A stretch of 64,000 nucleotides of DNA from Pseudomonadota bacterium (GCA_021325555.1 JAJPGY010000008.1:38432-102431), one strand, 5' to 3'; positions 18,269 through 26,414 are shown, counted from the stretch's first letter. The notes: generated by a model not told the origin, from the sequence alone. Program-made: numbers and translations.

Positions 18269-19016
18269 TCATCGCCCGGGCGCCCGGCCAGTTTCCCCGC
18301 CGGCGGTTTCGGCCGTCAAGCCCTGCATGACAGGGGAAAGCGGCCAGATCCAGCCGCGTTTGGTGTGATAGCTGCCGATACCGCTGGCGGTGCTGCCGGT
18401 GAACAGCCTCGGGTCATCTCCGGAGAGGATGAAACGCCGCGTGTTCTGGTAAATCGGGTCATCAACCGGTGTGAAGCCCAGGTAAGGGGCGGAAAGAAGG
18501 CTCGGGATGTTGGCGTCATCGGCAAAGAGGCAATGGCCGAGCCCGTCTACCTCATAGGCGTATACAAGACCGCAGCCGTGCGTGCGGACGACGCCGTAGC
18601 CGGGGGTGAAGGCGTTGGCATAAGAATCGACGAGGAGATACCTGCCCTGGCGCGATAACGCCCTTGATGAAGCCGGCGACAGCCGGATCCCTGGCGTAGA
18701 AGAGGTAGGGGCGGAACTCGGCGGAGGCGTCTTGCAACCACTAGGCGGGAATATCGCCGGTGCTCACGTAAACGCTGCCGTCGGCGGTCAGGCTGGAGTG
18801 CTGTTCCGCATCCAGGAGAGCGTTCCGGTAGATCTGCTCGAGCTGCGCATTCGGGTTGCGGTACGCGAGCGCGGCGTCCTCGACGGCCGGAAGATTGATT
18901 CCCACAGCCGGGCGGGGCGGCGTGCTCAAGAGCATGGCCGCGGTCATGCTCCCAGCGATCCTGCGCAGCCTGCTCCAGATGCACCGGCTCTGCGTTGCTT
19001 TAGAGCTTCTTGGCAT
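18269..19016 (-). pseudogene. GH125-like glycosidase pseudogene
   Basis: On the minus strand a start at 19016 (after GGGAGG) opens a frame with a signal-peptide-like N-terminus, then LPAVEDAALAYRNPN and STGDIPA, which match the N-terminal half of GH125 exo-alpha-1,6-mannosidases. In that family GDIPAMWLRD follows; here a TAG stands at the Met position and the next codons read WLQDASAEFRPYL. About 70 bases further on the frame shifts (between GVIA and RQGRYLLVDSYANAF). The restored frame continues through THGCGLVYAYE and GSYHTKRGWIWPLS to a stop at 18269. The C-terminal third of the enzyme, including the usual acid end, is missing. Three lesions make this a clear pseudogene. Confidence 0.75.
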
Positions 19017-19238
19017 GTTGAAGAGACCTCCCTTCAGGAGGACGGGGCACGAATGATTACCCAGCGAGACCAGACGGTCTCGAGCACAGGCACGCGTTCG
19101 GACGGTCGAGCCTCGCCGCTTAGCCGCCTGGCTGGCTATCGGGTGGGTCGGACTCGAGGCGTCTTTCTCGGATTCGTTCAGCCGTGCTCGCGAAAACAAG
19201 GGTAAGACAGGAACACCTCCAACCAACCACAAAGCGGC

Positions 19239-19424
19239 TTGCAGATCCAGGCGAAAAAGCTCTTTTCCGGCAAAGATATCCTGATTGGTGGCGGTTTCCC
19301 CATCATGATCGATGGCCGGGCTATTACCGGTATCACGGGAAACTGCTACCAGTTCAGCCACCCGGTCTGCGCCACCGGCCCGCATCTCTGCGTGCTGGAG
19401 GACACCGGGCTTGGCGCAATTTAA
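19239..19424 (+). CDS. Possible small protein or gene fragment
   Basis: A 61-codon frame (TTG at 19239, stop at 19424) encodes a sequence of natural-looking composition, with SGKDILIGGGFPIMIDG and CATGPHLCVLED. It is likely beta-rich, with three cysteines. It has no ribosome binding site and the frame is open back to 19206, so it may be a scrap of a larger gene. The segment ACCACAAAGCGGCTT, just at its start, recurs exactly at 28788-28802 in the leader of another gene, so this may instead be leader sequence of the gene at 19526. Confidence 0.3.
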   Translation: MQIQAKKLFSGKDILIGGGFPIMIDGRAITGITGNCYQFSHPVCATGPHLCVLEDTGLGAI

Positions 19425-19525
19425 TGCAGGCGCTGTCGAAAAAGCGGCGACCGCCGGTATACCCGTCTACCGCGACCTATCCCAAAGCCGCGACCGCAGC
19501 ATAATCATCAGACGAGGTGTCTTCA

Positions 19526-20890
19526 ATGAGTTTCCCCTCTTACCAGCGCTTTGCCGCGTCGGATACGACGCCCATGGATTCCGCCGGCCTGCCTGCATCC
19601 CCGGACGGGGGCAGCTCGGCCGGGGCCATGTTCAACGAGGTCTACAATCCCGCCTCGGCCAGCCAGCCTTATGGCGGAATGAACTTCACGCCCGACATGC
19701 AGCAAAACATAGTAGCGCTCGAAAGCTTGCCTGTAGTGGAACTTACCAATGCCATCGCGGCGCTGCCGCAACAGGACCTCCAGCAGATTGAGCAGACCCT
19801 GGTCCAGTCCGGCTACATAAGCCCGGCCATCCTCAACGTCTCCGATTCGGCTACCGCCGCTGCCTGGATCGCCGGCTCAATACCCGAGCCCGCCCTCGAG
19901 ATTCAGTTGTCGCAGCTGCCCACGACAGACATCCAGCAAGCCGTCAGCCAGGCAGCCAACGCCCCGCTGAACTACCCGTTTGACACTTCGGGAAACAGCA
20001 CGCCGTTTGACCCGACGGGAAACGGTCAATTCCAGGCGCCGCCTGATGTCCTCCCCGTGCCAAATGGCGGCGGCCCCGCTGATCCGCCCATGGACCCGGC
20101 GGCGCAACCGGCGGACAGCACTCTTTCCAACATGTCGGCGGATCAACTGGCTCAACTGATCGCCAGCCTGCCGAATCAGGATATTCAGACCGTCGCCACC
20201 GCCCTGACGCCGGCCGATCAGCAGCAACTGGTCAACCAGCTGCAGGGGGTCTCTTCGCCCACGGACCAGCAGATCGCCCAGGCCCTGGCGACGCTGCCGC
20301 AGAGCGATCTGGTGCAGGCGCTCTCTCAGGTGCCGCAGTCCGACATCCAGCAGGCCATCTCGCAGATGAACAACCCCAATCCGCAGGGTCCGGCTGATCC
20401 GACGGGCGGACAGTCGCCCTCGGACGCCACCGCTCCCGCGCCAACGGGTGCGCCGCACGCATCGCCTCTCCAGTCGCTCCTGCACGATATCGCTCCTTTC
20501 GCGGCCGGCACTTTCCTTGGGCCGAAGCTCATCCGCGGCGCCAGGGGGCTTATCGGCAAGGGCTCCAACGCTGCCGGTGATTTGATCGACAAGATCAAGA
20601 ACATGCGCGGCGGCAACGGCGGCGCTGCCGGCGAAGCAGCCGGCTCCGGCGAGGCGGCCGGCGGCGAGGCGGCAGGCGGTGAAGCAGCAGGGAGCGCCGC
20701 AGGCGGTGAAGCGGCGGGCGGCGCGGCGGCCGGCGAAGCCGCGGGCGGCGCGGCGGCCGGTGAAGCCGCGGGCGGCGCGGCCGCAACTGCTGCCGAAGGC
20801 GGCGGCATCCTGGCCGATCTGGCCGGCGGCGCCGAGGCTGTCGGCGGCGCTCTGCTGGATGTCGCACCGGAGGCGCTCCTGGCCTTCTAA
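19526..20890 (+). CDS. LPxxD-repeat protein with Ala/Gly/Glu-rich tail
   Basis: A 454-aa protein I do not recognise. Between about residues 55 and 290 a short motif of the form ALPQQDLQQ recurs at least six times, for example LPQQDLQQI, LPTTDIQQA, LPNQDIQTV, LPQSDLVQA and VPQSDIQQA, each followed by a short helix. A Pro/Asp-rich linker (about 150-205) and a second Pro-rich linker lead to a hydrophobic or amphipathic segment (about 320-345, SLLHDIAPFAAGTFLGPKL). The tail (about 365-430) is low-complexity, built of AAGGEAAG-type units. There is no N-terminal signal peptide. Start ATG 19526 follows GAGG. A strong terminator lies downstream, so it is monocistronic. A structural or surface-attached role is possible but unproven. 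Confidence 0.8.
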   Translation: MSFPSYQRFAASDTTPMDSAGLPASPDGGSSAGAMFNEVYNPASASQPYGGMNFTPDMQQNIVALESLPVVELTNAIAALPQQDLQQIEQTLVQSGYISPAILNVSDSATAAAWIAGSIPEPALEIQLSQLPTTDIQQAVSQAANAPLNYPFDTSGNSTPFDPTGNGQFQAPPDVLPVPNGGGPADPPMDPAAQPADSTLSNMSADQLAQLIASLPNQDIQTVATALTPADQQQLVNQLQGVSSPTDQQIAQALATLPQSDLVQALSQVPQSDIQQAISQMNNPNPQGPADPTGGQSPSDATAPAPTGAPHASPLQSLLHDIAPFAAGTFLGPKLIRGARGLIGKGSNAAGDLIDKIKNMRGGNGGAAGEAAGSGEAAGGEAAGGEAAGSAAGGEAAGGAAAGEAAGGAAAGEAAGGAAATAAEGGGILADLAGGAEAVGGALLDVAPEALLAF

Positions 20891-20940
20891 GCAGCCGACA
20901 GCCTCGGCGCCACGAATCTGCGACGCGTAACGGCACTGCC

Positions 20941-20986
20941 GGCGGACCGGTCCGAGCTCACGGCTCGACCGGTCCGCCCTCTTTTT
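20941..20986 (+). terminator. Rho-independent terminator
   Basis: GGCGGACCGGTC(C)GAG pairs with CTCGACCGGTCCGCC with a single bulged C, followed by CTCTTTTT. It terminates the LPxxD-repeat gene 50 bases past its stop. Confidence 0.85.
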
Positions 20987-21386
20987 CCGGCTGGAGCCGA
21001 GCGACCGCACGCTCAGCGAGCGTCCGCCAGGCGTGTCAGATCGGCAGCATACGCTTGCCGCTCAGCCCTCGATCCGAATTTTGCCTGCACCAGAAATGGC
21101 TGGCGGGCGCCCCTCTGGCGCTTTACCTCGCCCGCATCGAAGGCGTGGCATCAGGCGAGATCGCCGGCGGTGATTACGGAACGTAAAGGGGCGTTCCGCA
21201 ACAGAACTTTATAGGCCTGGATAAGCGTTCTTGCTAACAAGAACTATCTTCTCGCTCCTAAGTCTTTTCGAAGCCGGAAAGAACAACTCAGCAGGGCTTT
21301 TTTCCGATTACCCAAGCAACGTTTTCTCAACAGGCCCGGGCCGGCTCGTCTGGCTCGGATTTTTCCACCCCACTTTGGGAGCGCTT
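20987..21386. other. Intergenic region with a possible coding scrap
   Basis: No gene with a ribosome binding site is visible. A short open stretch ending in TAA at about 21186 (reading KWLAGAPLALYLARIEG) has natural-looking composition and could be the tail of a lost gene. The T-rich part at 21230-21360 probably holds the promoter of the downstream pair. Confidence 0.35.
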
Positions 21387-21827
21387 ATGAAACGCCTGTT
21401 CATAGCCATTTTTACTACCATCGCCTTCTTCGCCGCGGCCGCACCAGCTTCGGCCCGCCCCCCGACCATCGCCATCATCTCGACCGGCGAGCTAGACCCC
21501 GCGCTGGCGGCACGGGTGGCGGCAGCTCGCGGCCCCGTGGTCTTGACCTTCTACGACCGCAAAGACACCGGCTCCGAATGCGTGCAACAGCCCGCAGTCG
21601 AGCAGGACGTCGCGCGACGGTTCAGCGGCAAGGTCACTTTGCTGCAGGCAGACGTCGCCGATCAAGACCAGGAGATGATCGAGCGGGCACGAATTGCCGT
21701 ATGCCCGACGCACCTCTTTGTTCTGGAGCGCCACGGCGACACGCTCGTCACCAAGCGCATCTGGGGCTATCTGAGCGAAGCCGACTTCCAGGAGGTGCTC
21801 CATGAGTTTTACGGGGTTCAGCCGTGA
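21387..21827 (+). CDS. Exported thioredoxin-fold protein lacking the CxxC motif
   Basis: A 146-aa protein with a clear signal peptide (MKRLFIAIFTTIAFFAAAAP, cleavage after ASA at about 24). The mature part has a thioredoxin-like pattern: strand VVLTFYD, then the active-site position, then a helix, the central strand KVTLLQADV and the cis-proline loop VCPTHLFVL. Instead of CxxC it has a single Cys in GSECVQQ and a second Cys directly before the cis-proline. It is therefore unlikely to be a normal disulfide oxidoreductase and may bind a partner or act through one thiol. Start ATG 21387 follows GGGAG. It is probably co-transcribed with the next gene (54-base gap). Confidence 0.75.
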   Translation: MKRLFIAIFTTIAFFAAAAPASARPPTIAIISTGELDPALAARVAAARGPVVLTFYDRKDTGSECVQQPAVEQDVARRFSGKVTLLQADVADQDQEMIERARIAVCPTHLFVLERHGDTLVTKRIWGYLSEADFQEVLHEFYGVQP

Positions 21828-21881
21828 CTCGTCACCGGTTCCCCGGTACTGCCAAACTACATTCCGCATCTGGAGCACGGC

Positions 21882-22361
21882 ATGAAGCCGCAAGCATTTA
21901 CCGCATTTATTTTGCTGGCTACGGCTGCCGCCACGAGCACCTGCTACGCCTGCCCTGCCGCTCAAACAGCGGGGCCGGAGGCTGTTTCTCAGCCCTTTGA
22001 CTTCGTTCATGACGGGCCAGCCATGCAAAGATTCATCGCCGCCTACGTGGAGAAGATATCCGCGCCAGCGCCGGCCACCGGCGGGATGCGCTTGCGCCTG
22101 CCGCCCGAGGACAACGTCGCCCGGGCGCTCGAAAGCGAGGACGCCCGCCGTACAGACGACGAGCGGCTTTGGTTTGCCGACCGCATGGACCTTGCCGATG
22201 ATTACCGCGACAACCCGGTCGACAGGTTTATCGACGAGGATCTGCACGGCATAGGCAGGGTCGAGTTCAAGGTGAACCACTACAGGTTCCGAGTCGATTA
22301 CCTCTACACGAAGCGCTGCCGGCTGAAAGGCACGGGGCTCTGCGTGAGCGTGCGCTTCTAA
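21882..22361 (+). CDS. Exported hypothetical protein
   Basis: A 159-aa protein with an N-terminal signal peptide (about 1-25, ending near CYA-CPA; a lipobox is not convincing). The mature part has no domain I know. It contains an acidic middle (ALESEDARRTDDERLW) and a beta-rich C-terminus with two Cys (KRCRLKGTGLCVSV). Start ATG 21882 follows GGAG by six bases. It is the second gene of a two-gene unit with the thioredoxin-like protein and is followed by a strong terminator, so both probably act together outside the cytoplasm. Confidence 0.75.
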   Translation: MKPQAFTAFILLATAAATSTCYACPAAQTAGPEAVSQPFDFVHDGPAMQRFIAAYVEKISAPAPATGGMRLRLPPEDNVARALESEDARRTDDERLWFADRMDLADDYRDNPVDRFIDEDLHGIGRVEFKVNHYRFRVDYLYTKRCRLKGTGLCVSVRF

Positions 22362-22367
22362 TTTTCC

Positions 22368-22407
22368 CGGCCGTGGCCCAACCCCGGGGCGCACGGCCGT
22401 CTTTTTT
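22368..22407 (+). terminator. Rho-independent terminator
   Basis: CGGCCGTG pairs with CACGGCCG across a 16-nt loop and is followed by TCTTTTTT, six bases past the stop at 22361. Confidence 0.85.
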
Positions 22408-22451
22408 CCCGCCCTCTACGTGTGACCATCGTACTATATCCTATCTTATAA

Positions 22452-22487
22452 CAAAAAAGAAACAAAAGGGCACCATCCATGGTGCCC
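22452..22487 (-). terminator. Rho-independent terminator
   Basis: On the minus strand GGGCACC-ATGGAT-GGTGCCC is followed by TTTTGTTTCTTTTTT. It terminates the duplicated membrane protein gene that ends at 22514. Confidence 0.88.
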
Positions 22488-22513
22488 GGCAGGCGCCGCC
22501 TGCGCGAAGGAGC

Positions 22514-23287
22514 TCAAGGCTCCTGGCTTCGATCCCTCGTCTGCCCGCCCGAAGCCGAGACGGATTGGACGACGTACCTGGTGATCTCCTGCAGCACCAT
22601 TCCGGCCAGGAAAAGGACGGCACCGGTGGGGGCGTTGGCGATCTCGATCCCGCCGACCGACGCCGACCATTGCGGCGAGCTCAAGGTGCTGAGCCACACG
22701 ACCAGGACGCCGAGCACCTCGCAGAGGAACCCGCCGATAAGGCCGGTCATGGAGATCCACCACTGGAGCCTCTCGGCAAGCGTCCAGAACTCCTTGTCCA
22801 CACTGCCGGTGGGCACGACGATGCCGCGCCGCCCCCAGGTGATGTAGCCTCCGTGGCGCCGGCTGCGAGCGAAGAGCCGGCGCAGCCAGCGGCAGATCCA
22901 GCAACCGCCGTCCTCCTGCGGCGGCGGCGGCGGCGGATCGTCGGGGCTGGGGTCCTCCTGGGTGACATCAAAGCGGGCACGCATGGCTGCCCAGATGCCC
23001 ACCAGCACCAGCGCGATGCCGGGCGTGGCGTTCTTGATCACCAGCTCCAGCCAGCTGATGCTCCACTCGCGGGGCCATTTGAATCCCGTGAGCTCGAGGA
23101 CGGCACCGAAAATCTCACAGAGGATGGCGATCAGCAGCCAGCCCTCACACCAGGCGAACTGACCGCGCAGGACGCGCGTCCAGAACTCCGGGCTCATGGG
23201 CGGGGTCACCACGATCCCGCTTTTCACGCTTCGGCGCTCGGCGGCTGCCTGGCGGCCGCCGCAAAGCGACTGCAGAAACTTGCACAT
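22514..23287 (-). CDS. Internally duplicated membrane protein
   Basis: A 257-aa protein with two similar halves. Each begins with GIVV, then a EFWT motif, a tryptophan-rich segment, a hydrophobic helix containing LCE(I/V)xG, a polar loop and a second hydrophobic helix (ATPGIALVLVG in half 1, APTGAVLFLAG in half 2). The halves are joined by a Pro-rich linker (DDPPPPPPQED) and a Cys/Arg-rich stretch (CWICRWLRRL). This predicts four membrane helices in a pseudo-symmetric fold. I do not recognise the family. Start ATG 23287 follows AGGAG. A hairpin with a T run lies in its leader at 23344-23363 and a strong terminator lies downstream. Confidence 0.78.
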   Translation of the reverse strand: MCKFLQSLCGGRQAAAERRSVKSGIVVTPPMSPEFWTRVLRGQFAWCEGWLLIAILCEIFGAVLELTGFKWPREWSISWLELVIKNATPGIALVLVGIWAAMRARFDVTQEDPSPDDPPPPPPQEDGGCWICRWLRRLFARSRRHGGYITWGRRGIVVPTGSVDKEFWTLAERLQWWISMTGLIGGFLCEVLGVLVVWLSTLSSPQWSASVGGIEIANAPTGAVLFLAGMVLQEITRYVVQSVSASGGQTRDRSQEP

Positions 23288-23343
23288 GGAACACTCCTGC
23301 CTCGCATGGAGGCGCTGAGGTATGGGAGGAAAACTCACTCACG

Positions 23344-23363
23344 AAAAAACCGGAGATCCGGTT
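23344..23363 (-). terminator. Terminator-like hairpin in the leader of the membrane protein gene
   Basis: On the minus strand AACCGGA-TC-TCCGGTT runs directly into TTTTTT. It lies 57 bases upstream of the start at 23287, with no confident minus-strand gene further upstream, so it may be a transcription attenuator or end a small RNA. Confidence 0.6.
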
Positions 23364-23958
23364 CTTTGGATCCCGGCGTTGTTTGCCCTCGGGCGACCAG
23401 CCGGCGGCAAAGGAACGCTTCCGCTCCCGGCGGCGCCGGTGCTGGATTTCTCGAGGAAAAGGGGAGCCTGCTTGCGTTGTTGCGGTTTGGTTTGCCTGAT
23501 TGCCTTTATGAAAAACCATGAGTGCCGTTAAGCTATCGCAAATTGGCTTGGTAGAGCAAGCAATAATTTTGTATTTAAGAACACCACTCTCGCGATGCCA
23601 TGCCCTGGCCCCGGCAAGCCGGGTCCCGTTCTCATACGAACCTCAGTCTCCCGCGACCACCGGGCAGCCGGTCTAGCACCAGCTGCGCGAACCAGCGGGG
23701 TGGTCTCAGTGGGACAAATACCATCGCGCGCGCTCGCGCGAGGATCTGATCTCTCTTTGATAACCAGGGCCCGATTGTCTACGGTACGGGCATCTTTGAC
23801 CAACTAACCAAGAACCAAGAACGCACCAAACTCAGAAACTCTCTTCTGAACTGATTTGACAGCACCTTTCCTCCAGCTTTCGCTGGCCGGGGCGGTGTGT
23901 CATCTCGTGCGGTCAGGTTCTGTGGCTGGTTTTTCCCTGCACCTTAAGGAGGACAGCT
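23364..23958. other. Divergent intergenic region
   Basis: The region lies between the divergent genes starting at 23287 and 23959. Frames of 60-124 codons cross it, but none has a ribosome binding site. AT-rich stretches at 23550-23585 and 23790-23850 are candidates for promoters. Nothing else is recognised. Confidence 0.4.
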
Positions 23959-24177
23959 ATGGAATCGTTTATCGCACAACTCCTCGGTCTGCCGCTTCTC
24001 TTCGCGATCATCCTCGCCGGGCTGGGCATGATGGCAGGTTACAAGCCTGAGCGCATCCTCGCCTCGACGATGAAGTTCACGATGAAGACAGTCTGGGGCA
24101 TCCTGCGGGCGGTCTTCCGCTCGCACTCCGCCGCCGCGCGCAGCGCCTACCGCGCCACGCGCAACCGGCGAAGCTAG
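23959..24177 (+). CDS. Small single-pass membrane protein
   Basis: A 72-aa protein with one hydrophobic helix (about 5-27, LLGLPLLFAIILAGLGMMAG) and a strongly basic C-terminal tail (RATRNRRS at the end). By the positive-inside rule the tail should face the cytoplasm. The ribosome binding site AAGGAGG is excellent. I do not recognise a family. It begins a run of plus-strand genes with similarly strong translation signals that continues to 31862. Confidence 0.75.
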   Translation: MESFIAQLLGLPLLFAIILAGLGMMAGYKPERILASTMKFTMKTVWGILRAVFRSHSAAARSAYRATRNRRS

Positions 24178-24280
24178 ACAACGCACGTTCCTGCTGCGGG
24201 CAACGGACCAACCAACGGGGGGTTCGTTGTCCCTAACAGCCAACCACAACCCCGCTTCCCCAACGAAAGGAGGGGTAGCC

Positions 24281-24853
24281 ATGAAGATCCTGCTTGTGGA
24301 AGATATGGCGGGCTTCGGCCTGCCGATCAAGGAGGAGCTCGAGGCGAGCGGGCACACCGTGACCTGGATCATCGGAGCGCAGCGCCTCCAGCCTGACCGA
24401 ATCACCGGCATCCTGGCGAGCAAAAACGCCAGGCCGATGGAAGACAGCTGGGGCGGCGACCCGACCAGGTTAATCGAAATCGACTTGAGCGGCTTCGAGC
24501 TTGCTTTCGTCGACGGTGGGCTGATCGGACCGATCCACGACGGGTCGGCGATCGTACCGACGCTCGTGGCGCGCGGCATCGTCTGTTGCGCCATCACGGG
24601 CGGCGCCGCCGGCAATCATCTCCTGCTCGATGCAGGTGCTCAGTTCGGCATGCCGAAGGAGCTCGTCCTGCTTGCCCTGCGCACGGGTGCCTTTGCGCCC
24701 CGCGCGGCAGTCTCTCACCGAAAGCGCGCCGGCCAGCGGCTTGCACGCTGGGTCGCCCGCACGCATAGGGAGCGAGAACAGGCAAACAGGCAAGGGCGGC
24801 ACTTCGACACCGGCTTCGCCTGCCTGAGTCCGGAGAAGGAAGGACGGCGGTGA
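24281..24853 (+). CDS. Receiver-like (pseudo-REC) domain protein
   Basis: A 190-aa protein. It opens like a response-regulator receiver: MKILLVEDMAGFGLPIKEEL with the acidic pair, then strand AFVDGG carrying the Asp at the usual phosphorylation position (about 84), then IVCCAITGG at the Thr strand. About 35 extra residues sit between the first helix and the Asp strand, and the conserved Lys loop is not evident, so phosphorylation is doubtful. The C-terminal 50 residues are Arg-rich and probably disordered. There is no output domain. Start ATG 24281 follows AAAGGAGG. A 94-bp inverted repeat begins directly after the stop. Confidence 0.7.
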   Translation: MKILLVEDMAGFGLPIKEELEASGHTVTWIIGAQRLQPDRITGILASKNARPMEDSWGGDPTRLIEIDLSGFELAFVDGGLIGPIHDGSAIVPTLVARGIVCCAITGGAAGNHLLLDAGAQFGMPKELVLLALRTGAFAPRAAVSHRKRAGQRLARWVARTHREREQANRQGRHFDTGFACLSPEKEGRR

Positions 24854-24855
24854 TG

Positions 24856-24949
24856 CCTGCCGGGGCATGATGGACCTTCTGGTCAGCTCATGAGGGAACG
24901 CTCCTGCGTGAGTTGACCAGAGGGTCTTTCATCATCGCCCCGCGGCAGG
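24856..24949 (+). repeat. 94-bp imperfect inverted repeat (long hairpin)
   Basis: Two arms of about 35 bases pair over almost their whole length: CCTGCCG, GGGC, ATGATG, GACC, TCTGGTCA and CTCA all find partners in the right arm, with small bulges and an 18-nt loop. It starts two bases after the stop at 24853. It could be a strong transcript-end structure, a regulatory RNA element or a small mobile (MITE-like) insertion. Confidence 0.7.
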
Positions 24950-25111
24950 TCGCCTCGAACCATCAGGCGCGCGTCTGCGCGCGATTTTATTCAAACGGGA
25001 CCCGCCGCACACTACGGAGACGCAATCTTCGTGGTGCGCGGCTGAGCAGCGTTTATCTCATCACATTCCGAAACCCCCGCGTTATGCGGGAAACGAAAGG
25101 AGAACTTCTCT

Positions 25112-25426
25112 ATGATGCTCGATATTCCAACCAACGTCACGCGTGAGGACGCCGAGCGGCTGGTGACGGCCGCGGAGACCCGCATCGCCGACCTCGAGTC
25201 GCGATTCGGCAAGGACGCCTTCAACGCTCGACTGGCCAAGGTTCGCAGCAACGGCCGGGACGACAACGACCCGTCCAGCTATATGAACCAGGCACGCATG
25301 TTCGCCCTCAGCGCCCGCCAGCTCTTCGGGGCCCGCTCGTTCGGCGAAGCTGTCTACCAGGCCCGCCAGTCCACGCTCAAGGCCATCCAGGCCGAGGGCG
25401 CGGCCCGGGCGGCGTTCGGCAAGTAA
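25112..25426 (+). CDS. Small helical orphan protein
   Basis: A 104-aa soluble protein, predicted all-helical with a coiled-coil-like first half (EDAERLVTAAETRIADLESR). It has no signal, membrane segment or known domain. Start ATG 25112 follows GGAG (AAAGGAGAAC); a hairpin CCCGC/GCGGG sits directly before the ribosome binding site at about 25074-25091 and could modulate translation. A perfect terminator lies downstream, so it is its own transcript end. Confidence 0.72.
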   Translation: MMLDIPTNVTREDAERLVTAAETRIADLESRFGKDAFNARLAKVRSNGRDDNDPSSYMNQARMFALSARQLFGARSFGEAVYQARQSTLKAIQAEGAARAAFGK

Positions 25427-25487
25427 GAATCACGACGCCGGTGGCACCGCAGACGGCGCGGCAATCCGGCAATTCACATTCGCCTGC

Positions 25488-25526
25488 AACGGCCGGCAGC
25501 CGCAAGCTGCCGGCCGTTCCGGCTTT
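25488..25526 (+). terminator. Rho-independent terminator
   Basis: A perfect 13-bp stem (AACGGCCGGCAGC with GCTGCCGGCCGTT), loop CGCAA, followed by CCGGCTTTT. It ends the transcript of the gene at 25112. Confidence 0.8.
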
Positions 25527-25546
25527 TACACGAAGGGAGAAGTAAC

Positions 25547-26263
25547 ATGTTGCTCAATGAGCATCTCGCAGGTGTTCTCCGTCACCACCGGCCAGACCTA
25601 CTCGCCCGGCAGATGGAGGCGGAGATCAGGACAGGCATGGGGCAGCTGGTGGACCTCGGTCCGGCAGTGGCCATCTTCGGCACGGCGCGCTGCGCCCCCG
25701 GCACGGCCAATTACGAGGAGACAAAGGCACTCGCCAGCATGCTTGCGAAAGCCGGCTTTGCCATCATCACCGGTGGCGGCCCCGGCTGCATGCAGGCTGC
25801 CAACGAGGGTGCTGTCTCCGGCGGCGGCCGTTCGGTCGGCGTCGCCATCCGCCTCCAGCACGAGGAAAAGCCCAACCCGTTCCAGACGGATTCGTTGACC
25901 CACCAGCTCTTCCCGACCCGCAAGGTCATCTTCTGGGAGCACGCCAGCATGGGCGTCATCTGCCGCCCGGGCGGGCTGGGAACGCTCGACGAGCTGACGG
26001 AAATCCTGACCCTCATTCAGTGCGGATGCGCCCACAAGGTGCCCGTGATCCTGATGGGTGTCCGGTTCTGGCAGCCGTTCCTGGAGTTCCTCGAGAAGTC
26101 GCTGCTCGCCAGCGGCTACATCAGCCCCGGGGATCTGGAGCTCTTCACGGTCACAGACGATCCGCATGAGGTGGTGGCGGCGCTGGTCCGGTTCCGCTCC
26201 GAGCAGGAGACGCAGGCGCGGGTCTCGCTCGAGCCTGACCCCCACTGGTGGTCCGCCCGCTAG
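25547..26263 (+). CDS. LOG-family protein (TIGR00725/Rossmann, lysine-decarboxylase-like)
   Basis: A 238-aa protein with the LOG fold. It has ITGGGPGCMQAANEGA (74-89) and the nucleotide/phosphate motif PGGLGTLDEL (141-150) typical of cytokinin-riboside 5'-monophosphate phosphoribohydrolases and related nucleotide hydrolases. The usual reaction is cleavage of the N-glycosidic bond of a purine nucleoside monophosphate; the true substrate here is unknown. About 35 extra N-terminal residues precede the Rossmann core. Start ATG 25547 follows GGGAG. Located in the strongly expressed-looking plus-strand cluster. Confidence 0.85.
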   Translation: MLLNEHLAGVLRHHRPDLLARQMEAEIRTGMGQLVDLGPAVAIFGTARCAPGTANYEETKALASMLAKAGFAIITGGGPGCMQAANEGAVSGGGRSVGVAIRLQHEEKPNPFQTDSLTHQLFPTRKVIFWEHASMGVICRPGGLGTLDELTEILTLIQCGCAHKVPVILMGVRFWQPFLEFLEKSLLASGYISPGDLELFTVTDDPHEVVAALVRFRSEQETQARVSLEPDPHWWSAR

Positions 26264-26414
26264 CACAAACTGTGGCACGAAAAAGCACGTTCGGGGAGCC
26301 GCCCGCTCTTGCAGTGCGGCGGCCCCGCAGGTCGCTCATGGTGCCGATCTCTAGGCAAGAACCTCTTGCCCGAACACGCAAAAGTCTAATCGCCCCTCAG
26401 GGGCTCGCACTCGT

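Noticed and set aside
20326..20808. Ala/Pro-rich minus-strand frame
   Set aside because: It is the antisense of the AAGGEAAG tail of the LPxxD-repeat protein.
23145..23519. 124-codon minus-strand frame upstream of the duplicated membrane protein
   Set aside because: It overlaps the true start of that gene in another frame and crosses a terminator-like hairpin; no ribosome binding site.
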